Assembly: GCF_030410135.1 (NCBI RefSeq)
Contig: NZ_JAUGQQ010000007.1
Location: forward strand, 1-64,000
Length of the DNA stretch: 64,000 bases
Reading direction: 5' to 3'
Source: Aequorivita aurantiaca
GTDB taxonomy: Bacteria > Bacteroidota > Bacteroidia > Flavobacteriales > Flavobacteriaceae
In this document: piece by piece, positions 38,154 through 48,390 of the stretch
Position numbering within the stretch: position 1 is the first letter of the stretch
How the letters are laid out: every line of letters starts with the position of its first letter
The notes under the pieces: generated by a model
Seen by the model: only the letters and a program-made list of their open reading frames with translations
What the model was told of the DNA's origin: nothing
Database searches by the model: none
Made by a program: the position numbers and the translations under genes

Positions 38154-38690
38154 TCATTTCCACCCGTGCCGTTTCAACAAATTCTCAATATGCGCATAAT
38201 GATGGTTACTGTGCCAGGCATAACTTCCCACGGTTTCTAAAAGTGTATAATTTCGGTTGCGGTCTGGATGGTGAAATTCCTTCAGCAATTGCTCCTGCGA
38301 TAATCCCTTTATCAAATAAACCCATTTTGCATGCAACGAATTTATTGCTGCTAACGACAATGCAATCAGAGCGTTTTTGGCGTCAGCAGTTTCTGCCCAG
38401 GCTTTTTCATCATATGTCTTTATAATGGGGATGGCTTCTGTTAATGCCCACTTATAGCGATTATAAGCATTGTGATGACTGTCATAAATGTGATGGATTG
38501 TCTGCCTTACCGTCCAACCTTCGGGCCTGTATGGTGTATCGAGTTGGTTTTCTGAAAGCGTACTCACCAATTTATTCAACCTATTCGGAAAATGTTCCAA
38601 AATGGAAATCCAAGCTTGCTGTATATCGATGGTAATATTTGAAGGACAATCGAATTTGCCGATTGGGTATTTTAGTTTTTCTATATCCAT
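38154..38690 (-). CDS. YfiT/DinB-family putative metal-dependent hydrolase or thiol transferase
   Basis: A 178-residue four-helix-bundle protein. RPEGWTVRQTIHHIYDSHHN (about residues 55-74) and WHSNHHYAHI near the C-terminus supply the three expected histidine ligands, and the N-terminus (YPIGKFDCP) matches the YfiT/BstA subfamily. In Firmicutes BstA transfers bacillithiol, but Bacteroidota thiol use varies, so the substrate is open. Confidence 0.85.
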   Translation of the reverse strand: MDIEKLKYPIGKFDCPSNITIDIQQAWISILEHFPNRLNKLVSTLSENQLDTPYRPEGWTVRQTIHHIYDSHHNAYNRYKWALTEAIPIIKTYDEKAWAETADAKNALIALSLAAINSLHAKWVYLIKGLSQEQLLKEFHHPDRNRNYTLLETVGSYAWHSNHHYAHIENLLKRHGWK

Positions 38691-38692
38691 TG

Positions 38693-38740
38693 GTGAATTA
38701 GTGAATTAGTGGGTCCGTGAATAAGTGAATTAGTGAGCTG
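38693..38740. repeat. Tandem 8-bp repeat (unit GTGAATTA), six degenerate copies
   Basis: Octamers GTGAATTA, GTGAATTA, GTGGGTCC, GTGAATAA, GTGAATTA and GTGAGCTG lie head to tail in the leader of the YfiT-type gene. A weaker heptamer series (CTAATTC, CTAATTC, CCAATAC) follows at 38799-38819. Confidence 0.7.
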
Positions 38741-38826
38741 TGAATCGTTGAAAAATAGGCTTTAATTAAAAATTTTAAATAGACACTATTCCCTTTCGCT
38801 AATTCCTAATTCCCAATACTTAATAA

Positions 38827-39759
38827 TTATTTCACATCCATCAATTCAACATCAAAAACCAAAGTAGCGTTTGGAGGAATTACCCCGCCAGCGCCGCGCT
38901 CTCCGTAACCCAAATGCGATGGAATTACAAAACGCGCCTTGTCACCCACTTGCAATAATTGAATGCCTTCATCCCACCCTTCAATCACGTGGCCTTGGCC
39001 TAATGGAAAATCGATGGGTTGCTTTCTTTTATATGACGAATCGAACTCGGTTCCATCAGTCAAAGCACCTTTGTAATGCACCGAAACGGTTTTTCCTTTT
39101 TCAGCTTTTTTACCATTTCCTTTTTGGATAATTTTATAAAGAAGTCCGCTTTCGGTTCTATCAAATCCTTCCGAAACTTTTTTAAGTTCTGCTTCTTCCT
39201 TTGCTTTCATATTGGCAATTCGCTGTTCCCTTTCGCCTGTAAAACTTCTAAAAGCCTCCACAGCATTCCACTTTTTGGCTTCCTCGCCTACGCGGATTAT
39301 CTCAACACTTTTCATTGTATCGCCCTGCGCAACACGATCCACAACATCCTGCCCTTCCACTACATTTCCAAAAACGGTATGTTTATTATCCAACCACGGC
39401 GTGGCAACATGTGTGATAAAAAATTGACTGCCATTGCTTGCCGGTCCAGAGTTTGCCATAGAAAGTACGCCCGGAGTATCGTGGCGAAGGTCTTGGTGGA
39501 ATTCATCCTCAAAATCGTAACCCGGTCCGCCGGAACCCGTTCCTTTTGGATCGCCGCCCTGTATCATAAAATCGGGAATCACACGGTGAAATTTAAGGCC
39601 GTCATAATATTTTGTTCCCTGTGGTTTTGCTGCATTTTCTAAGTTTCCCTCAGCCAAGGCAACAAAGTTTCCAACCGTTCCCGGAGTTTTATCGTGCGTA
39701 AGTTTTATAAGGATTTCTCCCTTTTCAGTGGTTATCTTTGCGTAAATACCGTTTTGCAT
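38827..39759 (-). CDS. Cyclophilin-FKBP fusion peptidyl-prolyl isomerase
   Basis: A 310-residue cytoplasmic protein with two different isomerase domains. Residues about 5-160 form a cyclophilin ([37 protein letters not shown]). A charged helical linker (about 165-205) follows, then an FKBP domain ([48 protein letters not shown]). I chose ATG 39759, because the ATG at 39810 adds an atypical basic extension. Such cyclophilin-FKBP chains are known in some Bacteroidota and in protists. Confidence 0.93.
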   Translation of the reverse strand: MQNGIYAKITTEKGEILIKLTHDKTPGTVGNFVALAEGNLENAAKPQGTKYYDGLKFHRVIPDFMIQGGDPKGTGSGGPGYDFEDEFHQDLRHDTPGVLSMANSGPASNGSQFFITHVATPWLDNKHTVFGNVVEGQDVVDRVAQGDTMKSVEIIRVGEEAKKWNAVEAFRSFTGEREQRIANMKAKEEAELKKVSEGFDRTESGLLYKIIQKGNGKKAEKGKTVSVHYKGALTDGTEFDSSYKRKQPIDFPLGQGHVIEGWDEGIQLLQVGDKARFVIPSHLGYGERGAGGVIPPNATLVFDVELMDVK

Positions 39760-39955
39760 TTTTTTATTTTTTAAATTGAACCGTAAAGGTACGGAAATAC
39801 GATTTATCAAATTCTTAAATTAGATATAAGAGCCATGAGCCCAGAGCGAAAAGCGAAGAGCGGTTAGAGCTGGTAGAAATTCCCTAAAATCAAAAATGTA
39901 ACAAAACCAAACCCCATTCGTCAAACAAATAACGAAACCATCCAAAAACACTTCC

Positions 39956-40852
39956 GTGGAAAATATCCTCACAATCTCCAATCTCACCAAAAAATTTGGC
40001 TCGCTCACTGCCGTCGACAATCTTTCATTCACCATTGAAAAAGGAAACGTTTACGGAATTCTCGGGCCAAACGGCAGTGGAAAGAGCACCACACTTGGCA
40101 TTGTACTAAATGTTGTAAATAAAACCGCCGGCGATTTCAAATGGTTTGACGGCAACACCTCAACACATGACGCGCTAAAAAAAGTAGGAGCCATTATTGA
40201 ACGCCCCAACTTTTACCCGTATATGACGGCTTTTCAAAACCTACAATTGGTTTGCAAAATAAAAGAGGTTTCCGAACAAAAGATTAGCGAGAAACTACAA
40301 CTCGTTGGATTGCTCGACAGAAAAGACAGCAAATTCAGCACTTATTCCTTGGGAATGAAACAGCGGTTGGCAATCGCTTCGGCATTATTGAATGATCCCG
40401 AAATTTTAATTCTCGATGAACCCACCAACGGGCTCGACCCTCAAGGAATCCATCAGATTCGGGAAATCATAAAAACTATTGCCTCAAAAGGGACTACCAT
40501 ATTATTGGCTTCACATTTATTGGACGAAGTGGAAAAAGTATGCAGCCACGTTGTGATTCTTCGTAAAGGTGTGAGTTTGTATTCCGGCAGTGTTGACGCT
40601 ATGAACGCCAGCCACGGTTTTATAACCCTTCAAAGTAAAAACATGGAATTGCTTCAAAATGCCTTGGAAGGAAATCCCGCTTTCGGAATTGTAAAACGCG
40701 AAGGTGATTTTTTGATTGCTTATCTAAACGAACCTATGGACGCTTCCGAAGTGAACAGACTTCTTTTTGAAAAAGGCATTTCTATTTCACATCTCGTGAA
40801 ACGCAAGGAAAGCCTTGAAGAACAATTTTTGCAACTCACCAAACAAAATTAA
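39956..40852 (+). CDS. ABC transporter ATP-binding protein
   Basis: A 298-residue ATPase from a GTG start. It shows Walker A GPNGSGKST (about residue 38), signature YSLGMKQRL, Walker B ILILDEPTNGLDP and switch histidine in LASHLLDEVE. The C-terminal 80 residues are the extension typical of ABC-2 (CcmA-like) ATPases. Its permease begins 3 bases after its stop. Confidence 0.93.
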   Translation: MENILTISNLTKKFGSLTAVDNLSFTIEKGNVYGILGPNGSGKSTTLGIVLNVVNKTAGDFKWFDGNTSTHDALKKVGAIIERPNFYPYMTAFQNLQLVCKIKEVSEQKISEKLQLVGLLDRKDSKFSTYSLGMKQRLAIASALLNDPEILILDEPTNGLDPQGIHQIREIIKTIASKGTTILLASHLLDEVEKVCSHVVILRKGVSLYSGSVDAMNASHGFITLQSKNMELLQNALEGNPAFGIVKREGDFLIAYLNEPMDASEVNRLLFEKGISISHLVKRKESLEEQFLQLTKQN

Positions 40853-40855
40853 CCA

Positions 40856-41686
40856 ATGCTACGATTGTTAACCATAGAACTTCAGAAACTTCGCTACAAC
40901 CGAGCAGCAAAGGTTATTTCCATTATCTATTTTATTCTTATAACTTTTATTGCGCTAATCGCTTCCATTGAATTTAATTTTGGCGATTTTCATTTTCGAC
41001 TGGCCGATCAAGGCATTTTCAACTTTCCGTATATCTGGCATTTCAACACCTACATTGCCGCCATTCTGAAATTGTTTTTGGCTATTGTCATAGTTTCGAT
41101 GATGAGCAACGAATACAGCTACCGAACGCTCAAACAAAATTTAATCGATGGCCTCAGTAAAAAAGAATTTGTGCTTTCAAAGTTTTTGACGGTGCTGCTT
41201 TTCTCAATAATATCTACCATTTTCATATTTGCCGTTTCCTTGATTTTAGGATTTTCCTTTTCAGATTATAATGAAGTTGGCATTATTTTCAGCGACATGG
41301 AATACGTTGCTGCCTATTTTATAAAATTGGTTGCCTTCTTTTCCTTCTGCCTTTTTTTGGGTGTGTTAGTGAAACGTTCGGCCTTTGCATTGGGTTTTCT
41401 TTTTGTTTGGTTTATAGGCGAAAAAATTCTCTGGGGAATTTTGGAGTATAGATTATATAAAGAAAAGGCCGATTCCATTATGCAATTTTTTCCTTTGGAA
41501 GCGATGTCAAATCTCATCAAAGAACCTTTTACACGGTTGGGCGCCGTTCAATCTGCCGCTAATCAATTGGGCGAAAACTTTACAAAGGATTATAATGTAA
41601 GTATGCTCACCATAGGAATTGTTTTGGTGTGGACAGCCCTTTTTCTTTATTGGTCCTATGCTATCTTGAAAAAACGGGATTTGTGA
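40856..41686 (+). CDS. ABC-2 type transporter permease
   Basis: A 276-residue protein with six hydrophobic segments (about residues 20-40, 62-85, 105-135, 148-170, 178-195 and 250-268) and the ABC-2 loop EYSYRTLKQNLIDGLSKKEF. It pairs with the preceding ATPase. The exported substrate is unknown. Confidence 0.88.
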   Translation: MLRLLTIELQKLRYNRAAKVISIIYFILITFIALIASIEFNFGDFHFRLADQGIFNFPYIWHFNTYIAAILKLFLAIVIVSMMSNEYSYRTLKQNLIDGLSKKEFVLSKFLTVLLFSIISTIFIFAVSLILGFSFSDYNEVGIIFSDMEYVAAYFIKLVAFFSFCLFLGVLVKRSAFALGFLFVWFIGEKILWGILEYRLYKEKADSIMQFFPLEAMSNLIKEPFTRLGAVQSAANQLGENFTKDYNVSMLTIGIVLVWTALFLYWSYAILKKRDL

Positions 41687-41793
41687 GTTTATGAATTTGG
41701 GAAACTGTGAGATGCTTTGTTAGTTTAGCAACAATCTTCCATCCTTTTGCGGTTTTTTCCTATATTTAGCTGGCATTCAATTCTCGTTATTTT

Positions 41794-44220
41794 TTGAAGA
41801 AATTATTTTTAATATGTATCCTGCTTATTTCCGCGACGGTATTCCCACAGGATATTGCGCTATTCAAACAATTTAACGGCCATTATGATTACACCGCTTT
41901 TGGCAATACCTTAAATATTGAAGAAAACGGAGCCGGCGGTGAGTGTGCAATCCTTACGGGCAACAGCGCAGAGTTTCAATTGCAACCCAACCAAAGCGTT
42001 ATTGCCGCATATCTGTATTGGGCAGGCTCGGGTCCGGGAGATTTTAACGTTACCTTCAATCAGGAAACGATAACCGCACAACGCACCTTCACTGAAATTT
42101 ACAACAATGGCGGCCAAGATTATATCTATTTTTCCGCCTTTGCCGAAATTACCGAACAAATCCAAACCACCGGCAACGGCAACTATACCCTATCCGATTT
42201 GGATCTCACGCTTGTGATTCCCGCCTACTGCAGCCCCCCGGGTTCCGGAACTAATTTCGGAGGTTGGGCGGTAACTGTGGTTTATGAAGATGCGGCACTC
42301 CCCAATAACCAAGTAAATATTTTTGACGGTTTGGAAAGCGTTTCCCGTAACAACCAGACTTTAGAAATAACGCTAAACAATCTTCTGGTTTTGGACAATG
42401 TGGGCGCCAAAATTGGGTTTCTTGCCTGGGAAGGCGATCGGGGAATATCGGTAAACGAAACCCTTCGAATCAATGGAAATATTCTTAGCAATCCGCCACT
42501 AAACCCCGCAGATAATGCCTTCAATGGCACCAACAGTTTCACGGGCAGCAGCGTTCTTTATAATATGGATATTGATGTATATCCCATTTCCAACTATATA
42601 AATCCGGGAGATACCACAGCCAACATTCAGCTTACCAGCGGACAGGATTTCGTGATGATAAACAACATTATCACAGTTTTAAATACCGAATTACCCGATG
42701 CAACCATTTCCATGGACACGATAATTGGGGGTACGGAATGTGGTAATCGGGAAATGAGTGTGGATTATACGGTTTTTAATTTAAACAGTACCGATATTTT
42801 ACCCGCCGGTATTCCCATTGCATTTTATGCCGATGAAACTCTTGTTGCACAATCTGAAACCAGAGCAATTATTCCTATTGGTGGACAGGAAAATGGAAGT
42901 ATTGTCTTCACTATCCCCAACAATATCGATGCTGATTTTATGTTGAAAGCCGTAGTTGACGATACGGGCAATGGAACGGGAATCATTTCAGAAATAAATG
43001 AGGATAACAACGAAGACGAAACCCCAATTCATTTGCTTTTAAATCCGGTAATTACGGGACTTCAAAATCTGGAAACCTGTGATGTAATTGGCGAAGAATT
43101 TTTTGATCTAACTGAAGCGACTTCGCAAATAGACCCAATTTATGGATTGAGTTTTCACCTAAACGAAGAAGACGCCCAAAATAACGAAAACCCAATCCTC
43201 GACCCAGAATCTTTTCAGAATACTGAAAACCCGCAGACCATTTTCATCCGCGTTTCAAACCCCGATTGCTTTCTTATTGACAGTTTTACCGTGGAAATAC
43301 TTCCCTGCCCTTTGCCCGATGCCACCATTGAACTGCCGGAAATTTCCGCTTGCCGAGACAGGGCGTTAATGTTGCCGTTTACGGTTTATAATCTGGAATC
43401 CACCGGCCCCTTGCCCGCGAATACTTCAATTGCCTTTTATGTTGAAGAAGTTTTATTAGGGCTTTCGCAGACACGGCAATCCATTCCCATAAATGGTAGT
43501 GAAAATGGGGAAATCGAATTAATTCTTTTGGATAATCTTCCCGATACCTTTACAATCACGGCAGTCGTGGACGATGACGGAAACGGTATCGGCAGCGTGG
43601 AAGAACTTCGTGAGGATAACAATAATTTTACACAAACCATTTCATTTGAAAGCATTCCGCCAATTCCCAATTTGCCCGATTTATTGGAGTGCGATAAAGG
43701 TTTTGATACCGCTGTTTTCGATCTGACTATTCAAAATGAATTAATTGGAATTGGGGCAGCAGATTTAATTCAATATTTTACAACTTCCGAAGATGCTTTG
43801 CAAAACACAAACCCCATCTCCAATCCTTCCGAATATCAAAACAGTACCGATCCGCAAACCATTTTTGTGCGCTTGGAAAACGAAATCTGTTTTGCCACCG
43901 CTTCCTTTTTATTGACTACGGAAAACTGTGCGCCGTTCATTCCGCAAGGTTTTTCGCCGAATAATGATGGTATAAATGATGAATTCGAGATAAGCAACCT
44001 TTTGAATATTTACCAAAATTTTGAACTGAACATCTACTCCCGCGACGGCAACTTAATTCACACCGCCCAAAATACAGATGGTTTTTGGGATGGCGTGGCT
44101 ACAAAAGGACTGCTTTTTACCGGAAGCACCGTTCCCGTGGGCACCTATTATTACGTTTTGGTTCTAAACGATCCAAAATACCTCGAACCATTCATTGGGT
44201 GGGTTTATGTGAATTATTAA
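41794..44220 (+). CDS. Large secreted adhesin-like protein with gliding-motility (T9SS type B) C-terminal domain
   Basis: An 808-residue protein from a TTG start with a signal peptide (MKKLFLICILLISATVFPQ). Residues about 20-300 resemble a DUF3344-type N-terminal region. Two CARDB-like Ig repeats (about 305-410 and 510-615), each followed by a partner module with TFIRVSNPDCF or IFVRLENEICF, fill the middle. The C-terminus (FIPQGFSPNNDGINDEFEI to GTYYYVLVLND) is the gliding-motility-associated domain that directs type IX secretion. It is probably surface-attached. Confidence 0.88.
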   Translation: MKKLFLICILLISATVFPQDIALFKQFNGHYDYTAFGNTLNIEENGAGGECAILTGNSAEFQLQPNQSVIAAYLYWAGSGPGDFNVTFNQETITAQRTFTEIYNNGGQDYIYFSAFAEITEQIQTTGNGNYTLSDLDLTLVIPAYCSPPGSGTNFGGWAVTVVYEDAALPNNQVNIFDGLESVSRNNQTLEITLNNLLVLDNVGAKIGFLAWEGDRGISVNETLRINGNILSNPPLNPADNAFNGTNSFTGSSVLYNMDIDVYPISNYINPGDTTANIQLTSGQDFVMINNIITVLNTELPDATISMDTIIGGTECGNREMSVDYTVFNLNSTDILPAGIPIAFYADETLVAQSETRAIIPIGGQENGSIVFTIPNNIDADFMLKAVVDDTGNGTGIISEINEDNNEDETPIHLLLNPVITGLQNLETCDVIGEEFFDLTEATSQIDPIYGLSFHLNEEDAQNNENPILDPESFQNTENPQTIFIRVSNPDCFLIDSFTVEILPCPLPDATIELPEISACRDRALMLPFTVYNLESTGPLPANTSIAFYVEEVLLGLSQTRQSIPINGSENGEIELILLDNLPDTFTITAVVDDDGNGIGSVEELREDNNNFTQTISFESIPPIPNLPDLLECDKGFDTAVFDLTIQNELIGIGAADLIQYFTTSEDALQNTNPISNPSEYQNSTDPQTIFVRLENEICFATASFLLTTENCAPFIPQGFSPNNDGINDEFEISNLLNIYQNFELNIYSRDGNLIHTAQNTDGFWDGVATKGLLFTGSTVPVGTYYYVLVLNDPKYLEPFIGWVYVNY

Positions 44221-44297
44221 AAAAGATAATATCTTCAAAATCCAGTAACAAACCACTAACAAACAAAGACTTATACATTAATTTAAAATTAAAAATT

Positions 44298-44936
44298 ATG
44301 AAAGTTTTTGCTGCTCTATTCATATTTATTATCACCTTTTCATCCTGCGAATCGCAAACCAAGAAAGCTGAAAAAGCCAGTTCCCATATTGTAGTGGGCG
44401 GACCCTGCGAAGGTTGTGAGGCAATTTTTGAATACGGAAACCAACCATTATCCCCTGTTGATACGCTTCCGGATTTTGAAAAAACCGAACCAAAACTAAA
44501 ACTCACGGGAACCGTATTTGAAAATGATGGAAAAACCCCTGCGGAAAATGTTATCGTGTACATTTACCACACTAACAGAAAGGGTATTTATGCAACAAAC
44601 GGAAATGAAATCGGGTGGGCAAAAAGACACGGCTATATTCGGGGGTGGATCAAAACCGATAAAACGGGCAAGTACACCTTTTTCACATCTAGGCCAGCGG
44701 CATATCCAAACGCAAAGGAGCCCGAACATATTCATTTAACTGTGAAGGAACCAAACAAAAATGAATACTATATTGATGATGTGATTTTTGACGATGACCC
44801 ATTCTTAACCCAAAAACACCGGGAAAGATTAACTGATCGCGGTGGCTCGGGAATTGTAAAACCGATATTGAACGGTGGAATTTTATGCTTAAACCGAAAC
44901 ATTATTTTAGGCTTAAATATTCCAGATTATGATTGA
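44298..44936 (+). CDS. Lipoprotein of the intradiol ring-cleavage dioxygenase family
   Basis: A 212-residue predicted lipoprotein (lipobox ITFSSC at about residue 15). The intradiol dioxygenase fold is shown by VYIYHTNRKGIY (first iron tyrosine at its end), HGYIRGWIKTDKTGKYTF, RPAAYP (second tyrosine) and EPEHIHLTV (the two iron histidines). These enzymes cleave catechol rings with non-haem Fe(III). I start at 44298, because earlier in-frame codons lie inside the previous gene and lack a signal peptide. A periplasmic or surface location is unusual for the classical catabolic enzymes. Confidence 0.85.
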   Translation: MKVFAALFIFIITFSSCESQTKKAEKASSHIVVGGPCEGCEAIFEYGNQPLSPVDTLPDFEKTEPKLKLTGTVFENDGKTPAENVIVYIYHTNRKGIYATNGNEIGWAKRHGYIRGWIKTDKTGKYTFFTSRPAAYPNAKEPEHIHLTVKEPNKNEYYIDDVIFDDDPFLTQKHRERLTDRGGSGIVKPILNGGILCLNRNIILGLNIPDYD

Positions 44937-45014
44937 TTCCGTGATTCTTTATTTATGAAATCACAATTTATAATTATATGAATCCAAGTTGGGATTAAAA
45001 GATTTTAAAAAACC

Positions 45015-46368
45015 TCAAACCTTCTCGGCCGCTTCTTCTCCAGTATTTATCGCGCCTTCCATAAATCCTTGCCAATCCGCCAAATGTTCGCCGGCAAATT
45101 GGGTGTGTAAAAATGATTCCTGCAAAATAGGACGCACCCTAAACCATTGGTCTTTTCCATACATAGCGTAGCCCCTCTTTGGAATAATGGTCCGTGCCCC
45201 AATAATAATTTACTTGCTTGTTCAATTTGCCAGACACATCACCAAAATGCGGAGTTAAGGTTTCGGAAACCATCTTTGCATTCCAAGCATCATTTTGGTT
45301 TGCCATTACCGCAGCCTTTTCACCAATACTATACGAAATAAGCACGCCTTTATCAGACTTTTGGTTTTTGGTGGCGTGGTAAAAATAATGCGGACTTTGG
45401 TCTGTAATCATATCAAAGCTTTCATCCTTCCAGAACCGATCGTTGAACAACATTGCGTGTTTGTTGATTCGGGCGTATTGCAATTCGTTGATGGCGCTCA
45501 CTTTTTCCGTGGGCAAACCCGGTTGCCAATCTATTTTGTTCATCGCAAAAGTTGGGATAGTGCAAATAAGTTTATCGGCTTCGAACATAGTTCCGTTATC
45601 GCAATAGACCTTCACTTTTCCATCCTGCACAATTTTGCTTACGGTGTGTTTCAGCAGAATTTTTTCCTTTCCTATTTTTTCCGAAAGACGTTCGGCAAGC
45701 ATTCCGTTGCCACCTTTTATTTTTAGATCCATTTCGTTCTTTTCACTGCTTTCAGCATATTCCGCCAAGGCCGCGAATGATGAAACCTGCCGGATGCTTT
45801 CCCCAAAATCGGTGCTGTCTAAAAGTTCGCGGATATCCAAATCGCGACCGTCGCAACCATTTTGAACCAAATAGCGCCACCAATCCATTTTATCCATTAC
45901 CAACTTATCCTTTTCTGTAAGATTCCCATAATCCTTCAGCATTTTTTTCATTGTGTTGTTCCAAGTGTCGCTATAATCCCATTTCCCAGCCGGGGAATAT
46001 TCGCCTTTGTAAATCATATGCGTATCAAACTGGTTATTTTGAAGTTCCAAATTCAACTCGCCGCACAATTCGTGAATGCGCGTATGCGAATTTCCCACCC
46101 ATTCGCCTCCGAGTTCTACCACTAAATCAGTATCCATTTTATGCGAAAAAACACGGCCGCCAATGCGCGGACGGCTTTCCAAAACAATGCAATCAATATT
46201 GCGCTGTTTCAGTTTATTAGCTGCGGCAAGTCCGGCGAAACCTGCACCGATAATGATAACTGATTTTGCTTTGGGAGTAAAAATGTTGCCGAAGGAAGGA
46301 GTGGGCAATAAAATGGTGCCGGCGGTAGAAACAGCTACCTGCTTGATGAATTTTCTACGGGTTGTCAT
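45015..46368 (-). pseudogene. Tat-exported flavin amine oxidase, interrupted by a one-base frameshift near the C-terminus
   Basis: A flavin-containing amine oxidase. The N-terminus has a twin-arginine signal (TTRRKFIKQ) and an FAD motif (VIIIGAGFAGLAAANKLKQR, GGRVFSH). The frame that starts at 46368 stops at 45139 after DHYSKEGLRYVWKRPMV. Shifting by one base at the C4 run 45172-45175 restores the expected family end: GYAMYGKDQWF, then FAGEHLADWQGFMEGAIN and a stop at 45015-45017. The restored product is about 450 residues. It is either a sequencing error or a recently broken or phase-variable gene. Confidence 0.88.
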
Positions 46369-46471
46369 AACGGTTCGGTTTAGTTGTTTATATATATATT
46401 TTGAAAAAGAAGTCTTTTCAAAAAGTATTTCACTTGCCGTTATTCCCAATCACATACTTTAAATATGAATA

Positions 46472-48190
46472 TTACCAGCTTCCACCGCCACCGCCACCAA
46501 AACCTCCACCTGACGATCCTCCGCCAGAACTGCTTCTTGAGGGTGAACTGACCATAGTTGATTGTGCCGATGAAATGGAACTGGAGAATGAATTTGCGAA
46601 ATTGTGCATAGTGTAAGCCCCTGCATAAGAAGTGTACCAACTGGGCGGTTGCAAATTAAGCGCTTCAAACTTTTGTGCCCATTGATCGAACAATCCGAAG
46701 GCGAGGGCGTAACCCATGGTAGTTTCAAAATAATTGGGACTGTCTTTTAAAAGCATTTTCAGTTTGTTTTCCTCTGCTACTTTTATAAATTGCCTAAAAC
46801 CTTTCAATTCGGAAAAAACCTCGTTGCCCTTATCATTTTTCTTCACCAAATAAACGGTCATAAACAACAGAAAAATAGTAATGGGAATCACTGCCAAAGC
46901 AGCCCATAAGCCCCACGTGAGCAGGAATAACACAAATAAAATAACTGCTATGAGCAATACGCCAATAATTGTTTTTGTCTGCATTTTTTTGGCTTGGGCT
47001 TCGTAGTAGATTTGGGCTTTGGCCTTTAGCTTCGTTTTCGCACTTGCCATTTTTGTGTAGAAAGTATCCTTCAAACTGCTGATTAAAACTTCCTTTTCGC
47101 CAATTTCATTATTGCTTCCGAAGAGCCCGTTGAATATTTCCTCTTCATAATCCGGTGCATCCGAAGGTAAGGGCCGCAATCGCGTTAATTTTGTATCGTC
47201 GCTGCCGAGCCAACCCTTTTTTTCCAGCTGCTCCATTTTAATAATTCCGCGCGCGCCCCAATGTGGGATCAAAGAAATGAGATCTTTGGTGTCTTCATCA
47301 TCGTCTATTAAAAACCCTGCCATTGCGGGATCCATTCCGTTCGGCGGAAAATAGCTGGTTGTGGCCACTACCCTTTCATCTTTGCCATATTTGTTCCAAA
47401 TCCAGTAAAACCCTAGCAACAATACGCCAAGAATTAGCGTCCACCCGTATTCGCTCCAAAATGGCCACAATGGTTTTATTTCCGCAATTGATCCGGGCGG
47501 AAGTTTCAGCAATACCGTAACACTGCTGCCGGGCATCGAAAAAAATGTGGCATTGCTTTTTGCAGTAAAAACCCCGTCACTGTAATTCACATCAAATTGG
47601 GTGCTGGGAATATTATTTCCGGTAACTCCCGAATACACAATAATATCCTCTAAACCTGAATTTATGCTTGCCGGCAAATGGATTGTGAAGTCAAGCTGAT
47701 TGAAAGTTGCGTTCCATCCGTCGGGCTTAATATTCCAGTAAAAATATATTTGGTCATCCTCAAATAAAAATGCGTTATAAACCCGATATTTTATTTGATA
47801 ATGCTGTGGCCCGATAATGGTAACGTCCTTATCGCCAATTTTTATTTGAAGGTTATCGCTTAACTTTTGGACAAAATCTGGATCTGACTCATATTTGTGG
47901 TTTGGAACATCTACATTTTCTATTTTTATTCTGCGTTTTTCCTTTGTACTATCCTCGGTTAGTAAATCATATTTCAACTGTATATCTCTGTAAATACCGT
48001 GTTTATAGGCCGTGAAGTTTAAGTCGTAATTTTCAACCACATCAAAATAACCCTCCTCGCTGATGTAAATATCAACCTTGCTCTGCTTCACTTCAAAGTC
48101 CTGTGAAAATCCTTTCAAAAAAAATAAAACCCCGCAAATTAGAGTAATCAGCGCTTTATGGCGGTTAATGTTATTTCTTAAAAAATTCAT
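46472..48190 (-). CDS. DUF2207 membrane protein
   Basis: A 572-residue protein: signal peptide, a luminal DUF2207 domain (about residues 30-250: VDIYISEEGYFDVVENYDL), a membrane helix near 255, a cytoplasmic or soluble middle, two membrane helices near 408-450, and a Ser/Gly tail ending SGGGFGGGGGGSW. DUF2207 proteins commonly neighbour LemA genes, as here (about 190 bases apart, same direction). Function is unknown. Confidence 0.9.
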   Translation of the reverse strand: MNFLRNNINRHKALITLICGVLFFLKGFSQDFEVKQSKVDIYISEEGYFDVVENYDLNFTAYKHGIYRDIQLKYDLLTEDSTKEKRRIKIENVDVPNHKYESDPDFVQKLSDNLQIKIGDKDVTIIGPQHYQIKYRVYNAFLFEDDQIYFYWNIKPDGWNATFNQLDFTIHLPASINSGLEDIIVYSGVTGNNIPSTQFDVNYSDGVFTAKSNATFFSMPGSSVTVLLKLPPGSIAEIKPLWPFWSEYGWTLILGVLLLGFYWIWNKYGKDERVVATTSYFPPNGMDPAMAGFLIDDDEDTKDLISLIPHWGARGIIKMEQLEKKGWLGSDDTKLTRLRPLPSDAPDYEEEIFNGLFGSNNEIGEKEVLISSLKDTFYTKMASAKTKLKAKAQIYYEAQAKKMQTKTIIGVLLIAVILFVLFLLTWGLWAALAVIPITIFLLFMTVYLVKKNDKGNEVFSELKGFRQFIKVAEENKLKMLLKDSPNYFETTMGYALAFGLFDQWAQKFEALNLQPPSWYTSYAGAYTMHNFANSFSSSISSAQSTMVSSPSRSSSGGGSSGGGFGGGGGGSW

Positions 48191-48310
48191 TTCGAGAGAT
48201 TTTATTGTTTCAATGTGTATTTAAAAAACTGGGGAATTGCTTAAAGCGAAATTATTTATTAAAAAATGCCGAGCCGTGCCCATCGAAGTAGTCACATATT
48301 TCCGTAATAA

Positions 48311-48390
48311 CTTATTCACAAAAAAACCTATTCACATATTAACCTATTCACAGACTAACCTATTCACAAACTAACCTATTTACAAACTAA
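48311..48390. repeat. Tandem 16-bp repeat, five copies
   Basis: Units near CCTATTCACAAACTAA start at 48311 (diverged), 48327, 48343, 48359 and 48375, each exactly 16 bases. The last copy overlaps the stop codon and last codons of the LemA gene. Confidence 0.85.

Noticed and set aside
44085-44297. Longer start for the intradiol dioxygenase gene
   Set aside because: This part lies mostly inside the preceding gene in another frame and would hide the lipoprotein signal.
45139-46125. Rightward open frames over the amine oxidase
   Set aside because: They are antisense to a clear coding sequence and encode low-complexity products.
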